From the NCBI GenBank assembly GCA_003670925.1, contig QWQG01000212.1, positions 1 through 37,482 of the forward strand: a stretch of 37,482 bases of DNA, in the 5' to 3' direction. The position numbers and the translations under genes were made by a program. This document shows, one piece after another, positions 16,646-24,173 of the stretch; position 1 is the stretch's first letter, and the number at the start of each line of letters is the position of its first letter. The stretch is from Planctomycetota bacterium (GTDB taxonomy: Bacteria; Planctomycetota; Planctomycetia; Planctomycetales; Planctomycetaceae). The notes under the pieces were generated by a model. The model saw only the letters and a list, made by a program, of their open reading frames with translations. It made no database searches and was not told the DNA's origin.

Positions 16646-17614
16646 CTACTTCCCACGAAGGCGTTTCAGGCCGCGGTTCACGAGGTCGCGAAACATGGAT
16701 TTGCAAATGCTGATTCTGTCTTCGCGAATTAAAGGATGTATATGCCATTTCGATGGCTCATAACCATAAGCCAACATACCGTTCTGCGCCATTTCTTCGA
16801 TGGCTTGAATCTGGGCTGTCGTCAATTCGGATCTGTAGCGTGCGACCCGATTGGGACTCAATGGTTCCGTGAGGCGCGCGTGGTGCGACACGGATGCCAC
16901 CTTTTCGAATCCAGTGTTGGATTTTGATCCGTCACCGGCATGCTGTGCAAGCGCTGCGGCTGCGTCAGCTTCTGTGTGGTTCAGGAACTTCGCTAGGTCG
17001 GCAAACGTTTGCTCGGGCGAGGTACATAGTTCTTCGTAGCGACATTCCATTCGCCGGTCTGCAGAAACGAGTCGCTCTGCCATCATCCAGCAGCCCACAT
17101 ACAACTGCCATTCCATCGCTGCGACGGCAGGATCATCCGCGCCAAATCGCATCTTAAGCATCGAACATACGACATCCCGCGGGTCACGAACCATGTGAAT
17201 AAAGCGTGCGTTTGGCAGGAGTTTCTGAATAGCAGGAATTGCCATCACGTAGAGCGGCGTATTGTCTCCGATGAAAGCCAGCTCGTGCCATGGCTTCGGT
17301 GAATCGAGTTGCCAGACATAGTGCAAAAACGCGCTGGCACCGTGAATGTCATTCTGCCTGCAGAATCGTTGAAACTCATCAAGACTGGCTCGATTCTCCC
17401 ATTGGTTATCCTTCAGCCATGAGTTCGTTTCTTCGATCAGCCGGTTCAGCGATTCGGGAATGCCGATGTCCTGCAGCAGTGTCAGATTCTGACCGATGTA
17501 CCCCGTCTCTTTGGCGATCTGAACACCCGGCAGTTGACTCAGCAACGACGCGGTAATTGTCGTGCCGGATCGACCACTGCCGAGAATGAAAACAGGTGTA
17601 GGATGCTGAGACAT
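16646..17614 (-). CDS. Sulfotransferase family protein
   Basis: PAPS-dependent sulfotransferase of 322 residues, expected to sulfate a carbohydrate hydroxyl or amine in the cytoplasm. The 5'-phosphosulfate-binding loop is ILGSGRSGTTITASLL (P-loop 12-19). The 3'-phosphate-binding motif is ARFIHMVRDPRDVVCSML (about 138-155). A conserved AFIGDNTP segment precedes it, and RYEELCTSPEQTFADLAKFL follows, as usual for the Sulfotransfer_3 group. The ATG at 17614 is followed directly by the P-loop strand, fitting the family. A 3' remnant of a relative lies downstream at 15300-15542. Together with the second sulfotransferase at 23156-24100 it suggests the polymer is sulfated. Confidence 0.9.
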   Translation of the reverse strand: MSQHPTPVFILGSGRSGTTITASLLSQLPGVQIAKETGYIGQNLTLLQDIGIPESLNRLIEETNSWLKDNQWENRASLDEFQRFCRQNDIHGASAFLHYVWQLDSPKPWHELAFIGDNTPLYVMAIPAIQKLLPNARFIHMVRDPRDVVCSMLKMRFGADDPAVAAMEWQLYVGCWMMAERLVSADRRMECRYEELCTSPEQTFADLAKFLNHTEADAAAALAQHAGDGSKSNTGFEKVASVSHHARLTEPLSPNRVARYRSELTTAQIQAIEEMAQNGMLAYGYEPSKWHIHPLIREDRISICKSMFRDLVNRGLKRLRGK

Positions 17615-17733
17615 GCGTAGACAGACGGTTTAGAAAAATATGAAAAGGAAAGCGGTAATGGGACAGGAATGCCAGCCACATCCAGACTACAGAACCTGAA
17701 TGTAATGTGTGGCCAGCGTGCTGTAAGACATTT

Positions 17734-17928
17734 TTCACCACAGAGGACACAAAGGAGCACAGAGGAATCGCGGTGCGGTTCGTCGTCTAACATCATACAT
17801 CCGCACGAGGCAGATGGGGTCTTGAAGATCTGGGTAACGACAGGGCTACCAACCACGGCTGCTTCGCAGCCAATCGCAGAGTCTTTCACTTTTGCTCTCT
17901 GTGTACCTCCGTGCCCTCCGTGGTAAAA
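17734..17928. mobile_element. MITE-like element with CCACAGAGG-type terminal inverted repeats
   Basis: Imperfect terminal inverted repeats of about 32 bases: ACCACAGAGGACACAAAGGA at the left (17734-17766), and at the right (17896-17928) the complement of ACCACGGAGGGCACGGAGGT. They enclose about 130 bases without a gene. This CACGGAGG/CACAGAGG type of repeat recurs in many environmental bacterial genomes and often yields spurious 'FYHGGHGGTQ' ORFs, as it does here. A solo end (ACCACAGAGG) also occurs near 24151. No transposase or clear target-site duplication is seen. Confidence 0.6.
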
Positions 17929-17951
17929 CAATCACGACAGCGTCGGGTCTC

Positions 17952-19076
17952 TCACGCGGCTTTGCGACTGACGATACCGGTTTGATGGATTCGGCTCCAT
18001 TCGTGTTCCCATGTCATTTCATCGCTGGACATCAGGGCCGTAGCATTGCGGGAAAACTGATCGAAGAGGGCCGTGTCTTCCGACAGCTTCTGCATCTGTA
18101 TCGCCAGTTGTTGTAAATTCAGGTCGCCGCCGATGAGCAATCCCACCTCTCGGCCATCGATCCACTCTGGAAATTCTCCCACGCGCGTGCCGATCACCGG
18201 CATCCCTAGCGCTAGGTACTCGAACAACTTTGTGCAATTAGTTCCGACAAGGTTGTAGCGTGGTGTGTTGGCCAGCAGTGCCAGTCCGCAACAGCGATGT
18301 GTTGCGGTGAAATCCTGAAACACTGAAGGTGTAACGCCGTTGTGAACCGTAATCCCCGGCATTTTCCGCAGTCGTTGGATCAGATTGGCGTCTCCTTCGC
18401 CAAAGACATGCAGTTCGGAATTCTGCTGAACGTGCTTCGACAGCAGTTGAAACGCTGCTGCGGCCGCGCCCACACCTTTCTCGGTGTAGACTCCACCGAT
18501 GTAGACGAAGCAGAGTTTGCCTGCCGGGGCGCGTGTGCGCCCGGATTCACGCCACACGGACGCCGGGAAATTGTGAATTTCCAGGACCGATGGTTGCCAA
18601 CGTTCCAAGTGGCGTTTGAGCGTCTGTTTGTCCATGTGAATACATGTGACAAGCGAAACCCACGGGAGGCAAATCCGATGAATCGAACGCACTAGCAGAC
18701 TGAAGACAATGCACTTCAGCCGTGAGCCACCGCCTTCGAGCGTATTGATTTCGTAATGATCGTGTTCATCGTAAAGGACAGGGACGCGGCGCATGAAACC
18801 GATGATGACCGCCAACGGTAGTACGATCCAGTGGAAGCACATGACTGCGGACAGCTTTGCCTTCGCGACCTGTCCAATGTCGACCGACATGCGTCCGATG
18901 CGACTGGGTACGGTGGGATTTTCAGACTTATCCAAGACCCACGCACCTCGCGGCAGTGCCCATGTTCTGATTCCCAGTCCATTCGACTGAATGCCCTCAA
19001 TGAACAGCGCCATGCGTTTGTTAACGACGCGGGATCCGTTCACGCAAAGGACGTAATGACTGGTCGTCGGCAACAC
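17952..19076 (-). CDS. GT-B glycosyltransferase (family 1/4-like)
   Basis: Retaining-type GT-B glycosyltransferase of 374 residues. The N-terminal domain has PVLYDEHDHYEIN and a hydrophobic stretch around WIVLPLAVIIGFM. The C-terminal donor domain has LCFVYIGGVYTEKGVGAAA, ELHVFGEGD, GITVHNGVTP, and the donor-binding acidic motif NCTKLFEYLALGMPVIGTRVGEFPE with the E-x7-E-like arrangement. The start is a GTG at 19076 with GGAAGA upstream. It is the most downstream gene of the minus-strand run and is followed by the MITE-like element. The protein ends IVSRKAA, an Ala-Ala tail. Donor and acceptor are unknown. Confidence 0.85.
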   Translation of the reverse strand: MLPTTSHYVLCVNGSRVVNKRMALFIEGIQSNGLGIRTWALPRGAWVLDKSENPTVPSRIGRMSVDIGQVAKAKLSAVMCFHWIVLPLAVIIGFMRRVPVLYDEHDHYEINTLEGGGSRLKCIVFSLLVRSIHRICLPWVSLVTCIHMDKQTLKRHLERWQPSVLEIHNFPASVWRESGRTRAPAGKLCFVYIGGVYTEKGVGAAAAAFQLLSKHVQQNSELHVFGEGDANLIQRLRKMPGITVHNGVTPSVFQDFTATHRCCGLALLANTPRYNLVGTNCTKLFEYLALGMPVIGTRVGEFPEWIDGREVGLLIGGDLNLQQLAIQMQKLSEDTALFDQFSRNATALMSSDEMTWEHEWSRIHQTGIVSRKAA

Positions 19077-19203
19077 GGGAATCTTCCATGATTTCCAGGG
19101 ACGAGGCTGAGAGTCGGGTTTCTGCCCTAGGCAGGAGAACCGGAACAGAATTTGAACCAGCGAAGAATATCAGCGGCAGCGAACTGACGCCAGAGAAGTT
19201 GAT

Positions 19204-20421
19204 TCAGTCGCCGCAGCCATGAAACAAAGTTGACTCCTGCGCTATCCTGTCATGCCGCTTTTGCCGAACGTCCTGTTGGAAATACCTGCGGTGAACCACG
19301 GGATTGCCCGGCAGTCTGACTTTCGCGCGAATCGCTATTCGCGCCTCATGCACGCAGGCCGCCAAAAGCAGCGTCATTCCCGGATACGTAAATGGCATTG
19401 CAGTCCACGAGTAGGACGCATAGGCGAGAATTGGAAGCGTCACGACAAATCGGTCTCGAGTTTGCAGGAGCGTTCTTGCTGGTAACGCAAGCAACAGCAG
19501 GATAAGCAATGAAAAAATGGTAGCGGACGGAATCCCCGTCTCCAGTGCAACCTGCACAAAATTGTTGTGCGCGTGATAGGTATCAATCACGGCGAGGGCT
19601 TTTTTCGGGCCGCCCGGGCCAACGCCCAGCATGGGATGCGTTTTGACATGATCCCAGGCCACGCGCCAGATCAAGGAGCGAGGCGCGACAGGTTTATATC
19701 CCACGAATCGAAGTCTGACCAGCACATTATAAACGAGCGGAATCTGAAGAATGCCGTCGAGTGAAGAGGCGACTCCAAAGATGACACCAACTACCACGAC
19801 CGCCATTCGCTTGTGATTGAACAGGAAGTACAACGTCAGAATAATCAGCATCGCTCCGATGCCATTTCGTGACATGACGACCACCACGGCGATACAATTG
19901 AGACAGATCAGTGCGATATAGGCCAGTCTCTTCTGTCCGGTAGATGCACGAATCCGAACGAGAATGAGTGGCAACGTCATGTTGATCTGCGCTGCCATTA
20001 CATTCGCGCCTCCGGTCGGATTGGAGATTTGCCATGCCTTCAACGGTTCCGCATCATATCCCTGGTACAGAACCCATCCTGTCAGCAGCAGATTGGTTCC
20101 CATCATCAGTTGCTGACAGAAACTCGAAAGATCCCGCGACGAAAACGCCAGGCCGATGAGAGCCACATACATGGACAAAACATGAATGGTGCTCGAGAAT
20201 GGTGAAGTATTTGCTTCCGACGATACCAGGGCGATCACGACCATGGAGATCGTCCCGATCAGAAACACCGGGTAAACGCTGGCGTCACGTCGAACAATTG
20301 TCGATGCGGCGAAAATCACAGTCACGATACTTCCACCCACAATCGTAATGTCATGCGACACGGCGGATGTCATTCCGGTGGTGATCAACGTGGCAAAGAG
20401 GGCGGCGATCGTTGTGGACAT
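19204..20421 (-). CDS. Wzy/WaaL-like polysaccharide polymerase or ligase, 3' frameshift
   Basis: Integral membrane protein of about 400 residues with ten or more hydrophobic segments. It has the conserved O-antigen ligase/polymerase loop: WDHVKTHPMLGVGPGG followed by VIDTYHAHNNFVQVALETGIP, whose HAHN motif is typical of the Wzy_C/WaaL family. Such proteins polymerise or ligate lipid-linked repeat units at the periplasmic face. The ORF is open upstream to 20460, but those 13 residues are encoded by heptamer repeats; the ATG at 20421 gives a natural membrane start. The last residues (HRRYFQQDVRQKRHDR...) look wrong. In the next frame the DNA reads SPQVFPTGRSAKAA and stops at 19252..19250. One missing G near 19291-19305 would give that end and another Ala-Ala tail. 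Confidence 0.82.
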   Translation of the reverse strand: MSTTIAALFATLITTGMTSAVSHDITIVGGSIVTVIFAASTIVRRDASVYPVFLIGTISMVVIALVSSEANTSPFSSTIHVLSMYVALIGLAFSSRDLSSFCQQLMMGTNLLLTGWVLYQGYDAEPLKAWQISNPTGGANVMAAQINMTLPLILVRIRASTGQKRLAYIALICLNCIAVVVVMSRNGIGAMLIILTLYFLFNHKRMAVVVVGVIFGVASSLDGILQIPLVYNVLVRLRFVGYKPVAPRSLIWRVAWDHVKTHPMLGVGPGGPKKALAVIDTYHAHNNFVQVALETGIPSATIFSLLILLLLALPARTLLQTRDRFVVTLPILAYASYSWTAMPFTYPGMTLLLAACVHEARIAIRAKVRLPGNPVVHRRYFQQDVRQKRHDRIAQESTLFHGCGD

Positions 20422-20428
20422 CGGAGGA

Positions 20429-20479
20429 GGATTGAGGATTGAGGATTGAGGATCCGTCACTAGCTACTAGCCACTATGA
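20429..20479. repeat. Two different heptamer tandem repeats filling an operon spacer
   Basis: Plus-strand units are GGATTGA three times plus a partial fourth unit (20429-20456), then ACTAGCT, ACTAGCC, ACTATGA (20459-20479). Both have an exact 7-base period. They occupy nearly all of the gap between the flippase stop and the Wzy-like start. Confidence 0.85.
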
Positions 20480-20481
20480 AT

Positions 20482-21897
20482 TCAGGCGGCTCGGGCTGGT
20501 GCAACGGGAACGTCGGGGACTGAGGAATTCTTCCACAAGCTTTGTTTTGGGCGGCTGCGTATTGTTTGTTCCAATGCGGGCGGACTTTCATGGAATGCCT
20601 GCGTAACACGCAAATAAGGCAGCATTACGAGACCTCGATGCTGATAGATCGTTGTAAAGACAATAATATTCCACAGACAACGCGCTGCGAAGTACGAAAA
20701 TGCGGTGCCTTCAATTCCAGCGACTTTGCCGAACCCATAGACCAGACACAATTGAATTGGAATAAACGCGAAGAGGGCCCGTGAATAATTTCGTTCCATC
20801 TTCATCGTTTGCATCACCGGGATCGTAGGTCCCGTCAGGCTGTCCACTATCACTCCCAATAGCAACGGTGCCAACAGGCGGCAGACCATTCGGAATTCTT
20901 CTCCAAGAACGGTCAGCAGTAGAGGTGAGCAGATCCAGATCATGATGCTAAGCACAGCGGCGAGCAGGAAAGTCACGGTGGCCGCGCTGCGGACAGCATG
21001 GCTGGTTGCAGCAAACTCTCCGCGATTGTAGTGCCGGGCACAGCGAGGAATTATGGAAAGGTTGAAAACCCCTAAAGGAATCGACGCCAGCGTAGCGTAT
21101 GGCAACGCCAGCGAGAAATACGCGGTTTCTTCAAAGCCGCATGTCGCCGCAATCACGAGCGGCATACACGACTGTGTCAGCAGGCTTCCGATGCCAATGC
21201 ATACGAATGGCCGACCGTCTCGAAACTGTCTACGAATATCCGATCGACCAACGCTCAGAATAGCGTTCCACGCTGAACGATACACGCTGCGAATCGGCTC
21301 CGCCTGCAGCGATCCGATCCAGACTATTGACATCACGATTGCATACGTCGAAGCCGCGATTGCAGCATTCGGCTTCCAGCCAGCCGCAGCCAGCAGCAAC
21401 AGGCTTGTCGTAAAAACGAGCGGAAGAATTGTTTGTTCCGGGATCAGAGCGCGACGACTGCCAATGAGCGGTATCGCCAGCCATTGTCGCAGATAGACGA
21501 CAGCCAGCGGCACAAACATACCTGTGGCCAGCAAGCAGGTTCGAGCACATGGTGGGTTGTAAAATACAAAACTGTTGACGAACCATGCTGTCAATATCCC
21601 GCACAGCAGCAATGTAGCGACAATTGCCGTACACAGATGAGCGATCGTGGTTTCGCGACCTGTTTCTTCCGGACATTTTGGGCTGGACAGACTTCGGACA
21701 AGAATGCGATCGGTTCCCAGTGGGGCGAGTGCTGCCAGCAACACCGCCAGAGCCAGTGCGGCGCTGTAAGTCCCGTATTCCTCAGGACCGAGGAGTCGGG
21801 CAGTGACAGTCGTCGATACGAACATGAGCGCAATGCCAACCATTCGCACAACAAATGTGCCGAAGGCGTCGGAGAGCGTTGTAGATGGTTTGGGCAT
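20482..21897 (-). CDS. Wzx-like oligosaccharide flippase
   Basis: Polytopic membrane protein of 471 residues with about 12 to 14 hydrophobic segments, of the MOP/PST flippase type that moves undecaprenyl-linked repeat units across the inner membrane. The N-terminus (SDAFGTFVVRMVGIALMFVSTTVTARLLGPEEYGTYSAALALA) matches the typical Wzx start, with a GPEEYG turn after helix 1. A cluster of hydrophobic helices continues to about residue 430. The remaining tail is polar and ends VAPARAA. The ATG at 21897 has no Shine-Dalgarno; a pyrimidine-rich heptamer repeat lies directly upstream on the coding strand. Paired with the Wzy-like gene, it makes this a Wzx/Wzy-type locus. Confidence 0.88.
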   Translation of the reverse strand: MPKPSTTLSDAFGTFVVRMVGIALMFVSTTVTARLLGPEEYGTYSAALALAVLLAALAPLGTDRILVRSLSSPKCPEETGRETTIAHLCTAIVATLLLCGILTAWFVNSFVFYNPPCARTCLLATGMFVPLAVVYLRQWLAIPLIGSRRALIPEQTILPLVFTTSLLLLAAAGWKPNAAIAASTYAIVMSIVWIGSLQAEPIRSVYRSAWNAILSVGRSDIRRQFRDGRPFVCIGIGSLLTQSCMPLVIAATCGFEETAYFSLALPYATLASIPLGVFNLSIIPRCARHYNRGEFAATSHAVRSAATVTFLLAAVLSIMIWICSPLLLTVLGEEFRMVCRLLAPLLLGVIVDSLTGPTIPVMQTMKMERNYSRALFAFIPIQLCLVYGFGKVAGIEGTAFSYFAARCLWNIIVFTTIYQHRGLVMLPYLRVTQAFHESPPALEQTIRSRPKQSLWKNSSVPDVPVAPARAA

Positions 21898-21902
21898 GGG
21901 AA

Positions 21903-21937
21903 GGAATGAGGAATGAGGAGTCAGGAATGAGGAATGA
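21903..21937. repeat. Heptamer tandem repeat (GGAATGA, five units)
   Basis: Plus-strand units GGAATGA, GGAATGA, GGAGTCA, GGAATGA, GGAATGA in exact 7-base register, starting six bases upstream of the flippase ATG and filling more than half of the gap to the dehydratase stop. Confidence 0.88.
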
Positions 21938-21963
21938 GTTTCTCTCCATCCTCGATCCTTTCC

Positions 21964-23073
21964 TCATGCGGCGCGGCGGGAGGGTCTTGCGGCGGAAACC
22001 GGGATTGTGGTTCGCATGTAGGGGGCCAGCAGATCGTGGTTCAGGCAAAAATCGCCAAGATCTTCAAGAGACATCGAATTACCTGGCGAACTGACGTACG
22101 GATCGGTAACGTTGGTGTTCACGATATCCGCGTAGTCATACGCGATATCTTCGTAGACGTTGCGGAAGGCCGGCATCACGGCGAACATCTCGGTCAGTTC
22201 CACCGTGCGGCGAGTTTCTTCGTCGCTCATCAGTTCTTCGTACAGCTTTTCGCCGGCCTTGGCTCCGATTTCCGTGATCGGCATCTTTGACGGGTCGATG
22301 CCGTTCTGCGGTGCCAGCTCATCGATCATCACTCGAGCGAGGTCTGCAATCTGAATTACGGGCATTTTGGTGACGAACACTTCGCCGCCACGAGCTTTTT
22401 CAGCGGCCGACAGTACCAGCCGACAGCTTTCTTCGAGTGTCATGATGAAACGCGTCATCCGTCTGTCGGTCAGCGTTACCGGACCTCCGGCTTCAATCTG
22501 TCTCGCAAAAATCGGGATGACGGAGCCCCGTGACCCCAGCACGTTTCCGAATCGCGTCGAGCTGAAAATTGTACGGCGACCCATCTTCAGGCTGTTGGCG
22601 GCAGTAATCAGTCGTTCGCCCATCAGCTTGGATGTTCCCATCACATTCGTGGGATTTACGGCCTTGTCCGAACTGGTGAAGATGACGCGTTCCACATCGT
22701 TCAGGAGTGCCGCCTGAATGACATTTTTGACCCCCATGATATTGGTCTGCACGGCATCAAAGGGGGCTCGCTCGCAGAGGATGACGTGCTTCAGAGCGGC
22801 GGTGTGCAGAACAATATCCACCCCGACGCACATCATATTGAGTTTGTCGGCGTCCCGAATATCGCCGATCTGACACAGGCTGGAGATATTGCTGCTCGGG
22901 TTGTGGCGGCGATGGTCCATCAGTTCCTGTTCAAGGAAAAAGATTTCCGACTCGTTCGTATCCACGACGCGGATTTCGCGGGGATCATGATCCAGCAACT
23001 GCCGGACAATTTCGCGACCAACTGTGCCGCAGCCACCGGTGACGAGGACGGTCTTGTTAAAGAAGAATGACAT
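21964..23073 (-). CDS. CapD/PseB-type UDP-sugar 4,6-dehydratase/epimerase (extended SDR)
   Basis: NAD(P)-dependent sugar nucleotide enzyme of 369 residues. The cofactor loop is VLVTGGCGTVGREIV (about 9-23). HTAALKHV is the family's A-A-x-K-H-V motif. The active-site segment is FTSSDKAVNPTNVMGTSKLMGE, in which Met replaces the usual Tyr of the YxxxK motif, as in CapD/PseB/FlaA1 relatives. FSSTRFGNVLGSRGSVIPIF and TDRRMTRFIMT follow and are also typical. Such enzymes convert UDP-GlcNAc to 4-keto-6-deoxy sugars, the substrate for DegT-type aminotransferases such as the one at 4468-5757. The exact stereochemistry cannot be read. The C-terminus has an extra tail of about 25 residues ending PSRRAA. 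An upstream heptamer repeat replaces any obvious ribosome binding site. Confidence 0.88.
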   Translation of the reverse strand: MSFFFNKTVLVTGGCGTVGREIVRQLLDHDPREIRVVDTNESEIFFLEQELMDHRRHNPSSNISSLCQIGDIRDADKLNMMCVGVDIVLHTAALKHVILCERAPFDAVQTNIMGVKNVIQAALLNDVERVIFTSSDKAVNPTNVMGTSKLMGERLITAANSLKMGRRTIFSSTRFGNVLGSRGSVIPIFARQIEAGGPVTLTDRRMTRFIMTLEESCRLVLSAAEKARGGEVFVTKMPVIQIADLARVMIDELAPQNGIDPSKMPITEIGAKAGEKLYEELMSDEETRRTVELTEMFAVMPAFRNVYEDIAYDYADIVNTNVTDPYVSSPGNSMSLEDLGDFCLNHDLLAPYMRTTIPVSAARPSRRAA

Positions 23074-23086
23074 GGGAGCAGGCCTT

Positions 23087-23149
23087 GAGATTTGAGATTT
23101 GAGATTTGAAATTTGAAATTTGAGATTTGAAATTTGAAATTTGAAATTT
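23087..23149. repeat. Heptamer tandem repeat (GARATTT-type, nine units)
   Basis: Nine plus-strand units of GAGATTT or GAAATTT in exact 7-base register (three GAGATTT, two GAAATTT, one GAGATTT, three GAAATTT). They fill most of the gap between the thioredoxin-sulfotransferase stop and the dehydratase start. Confidence 0.92.
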
Positions 23150-23155
23150 CAGTCA

Positions 23156-24100
23156 CTACGCTGCTCGATGCCGGTAGAGGGCGGGATCTACCGTCGCGGC
23201 CATTGCGTTCAGGTCGAGGGATTCATTAAAGTGACGATTGATCTGAGCGATCACCGACTCGGGACGAGAAAGAAGTTCGTTGTAGCTGACGTTGATGAGT
23301 TTCAGGTGTGTCTGTGATGGGAGCCAGATGTAGAATTTTCGAAGTTGGCGTTCAAACAACGTCTTCATCGTGTTGTCAGCAATATCAGTCTCGATGCCGT
23401 TGCGTTGCAGCATTGCCTTTTGAGACTGCAGGATTTCACCGACATCACGCCGCATAAAGACGATGCGATAGTCGAGGTCGGTGGGCAGATGTTCGAGGAG
23501 GCTGTACACCATTTTGACCGAATGTCCGGGGGCTCGATCAATCCAGGTCGTATAGTTTTCGATGCTCTTCACATCTTCGAATTCGTAGTAGCCGTTCGGA
23601 TTGTCTTCGTCCGGTGTTCGCAATTCGTCCGTGAGTGCCGGGATGCCGCCGGCCGCTAGCATTCGCATCATCATGGATGTGCCGGAACGCGGCAGACCGG
23701 AGACGATCGTGATGTACGGCCGCTCAGAAATCTCCTCTTCGGATTCAGCCTGTTCCGCGACAGAATCGTCGGCGATCTGCGGCATGGATTCCTCCGCTTT
23801 TTTCAGGAGAGTCATCATTTGCCCTTCCGTGAGTGCACCGGTCCTGCGATCGACCGGCTTGCCGTCTGCGAAGGCGATGAATGTGGGAACTCCGCTGACC
23901 TCGTATTGTCCGGCCAAGTTGGGGCAACGGTCGATGTTGACGGAATATACGTCAGCCCAGTCGTCAACCGTTGTCGCCATTCGATCGACGACTGGTTGCA
24001 TCATCTTGCACGGCGGGCACCACGACGCCCAGAAATCCACCAGCACCGGCCGGGCGGACTTAAGCACCATTTCTTCGAAATCAATCTCGCGAATTTCCAT
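23156..24100 (-). CDS. Thioredoxin-sulfotransferase fusion protein
   Basis: Protein of 314 residues with two domains. Residues 1-105 are a complete thioredoxin: VLVDFWASWCPPCKMM with active-site WCPPC at 27-31, the cis-proline loop SGVPTFIAF at 69-77, and a C-terminal helix. An acidic linker (about 107-127) leads to a sulfotransferase domain with P-loop IVSGLPRSGTSMMMRML (GLPRSGTS at 135-142), a DENPNGYYEFE segment, RIVFMRRDVGEILQSQ as the 3'-phosphate site, and VSYNELLSRPESVI. No signal peptide is visible, so both parts act in the cytoplasm. The thioredoxin could couple redox state to sulfation or serve the sulfur supply; this is inference. It ends LYRHRAA. The domain assignment is firm, the reason for the fusion unknown. 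Confidence 0.9.
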   Translation of the reverse strand: MEIREIDFEEMVLKSARPVLVDFWASWCPPCKMMQPVVDRMATTVDDWADVYSVNIDRCPNLAGQYEVSGVPTFIAFADGKPVDRRTGALTEGQMMTLLKKAEESMPQIADDSVAEQAESEEEISERPYITIVSGLPRSGTSMMMRMLAAGGIPALTDELRTPDEDNPNGYYEFEDVKSIENYTTWIDRAPGHSVKMVYSLLEHLPTDLDYRIVFMRRDVGEILQSQKAMLQRNGIETDIADNTMKTLFERQLRKFYIWLPSQTHLKLINVSYNELLSRPESVIAQINRHFNESLDLNAMAATVDPALYRHRAA

Positions 24101-24113
24101 GGGAAGGAGTCTT

Positions 24114-24141
24114 CAGTTTTTAGTTTACAGTTTTCAGTGAA
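24114..24141. repeat. Heptamer tandem repeat (CAGTTTT-type, four units)
   Basis: Plus-strand units CAGTTTT, TAGTTTA, CAGTTTT, CAGTGAA in 7-base register, lying in the spacer between the SQD1-like gene and the thioredoxin-sulfotransferase gene. Confidence 0.7.
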
Positions 24142-24173
24142 TCGCAGGGTTTACCACAGAGGTCATTCTGCAG

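Noticed and set aside
17539-17931. 130-residue minus-strand ORF beginning FYHGGHGGTQ
   Set aside because: Its first part is only the translation of the CACGGAGG-type repeat and the rest overlaps the sulfotransferase start in another frame.
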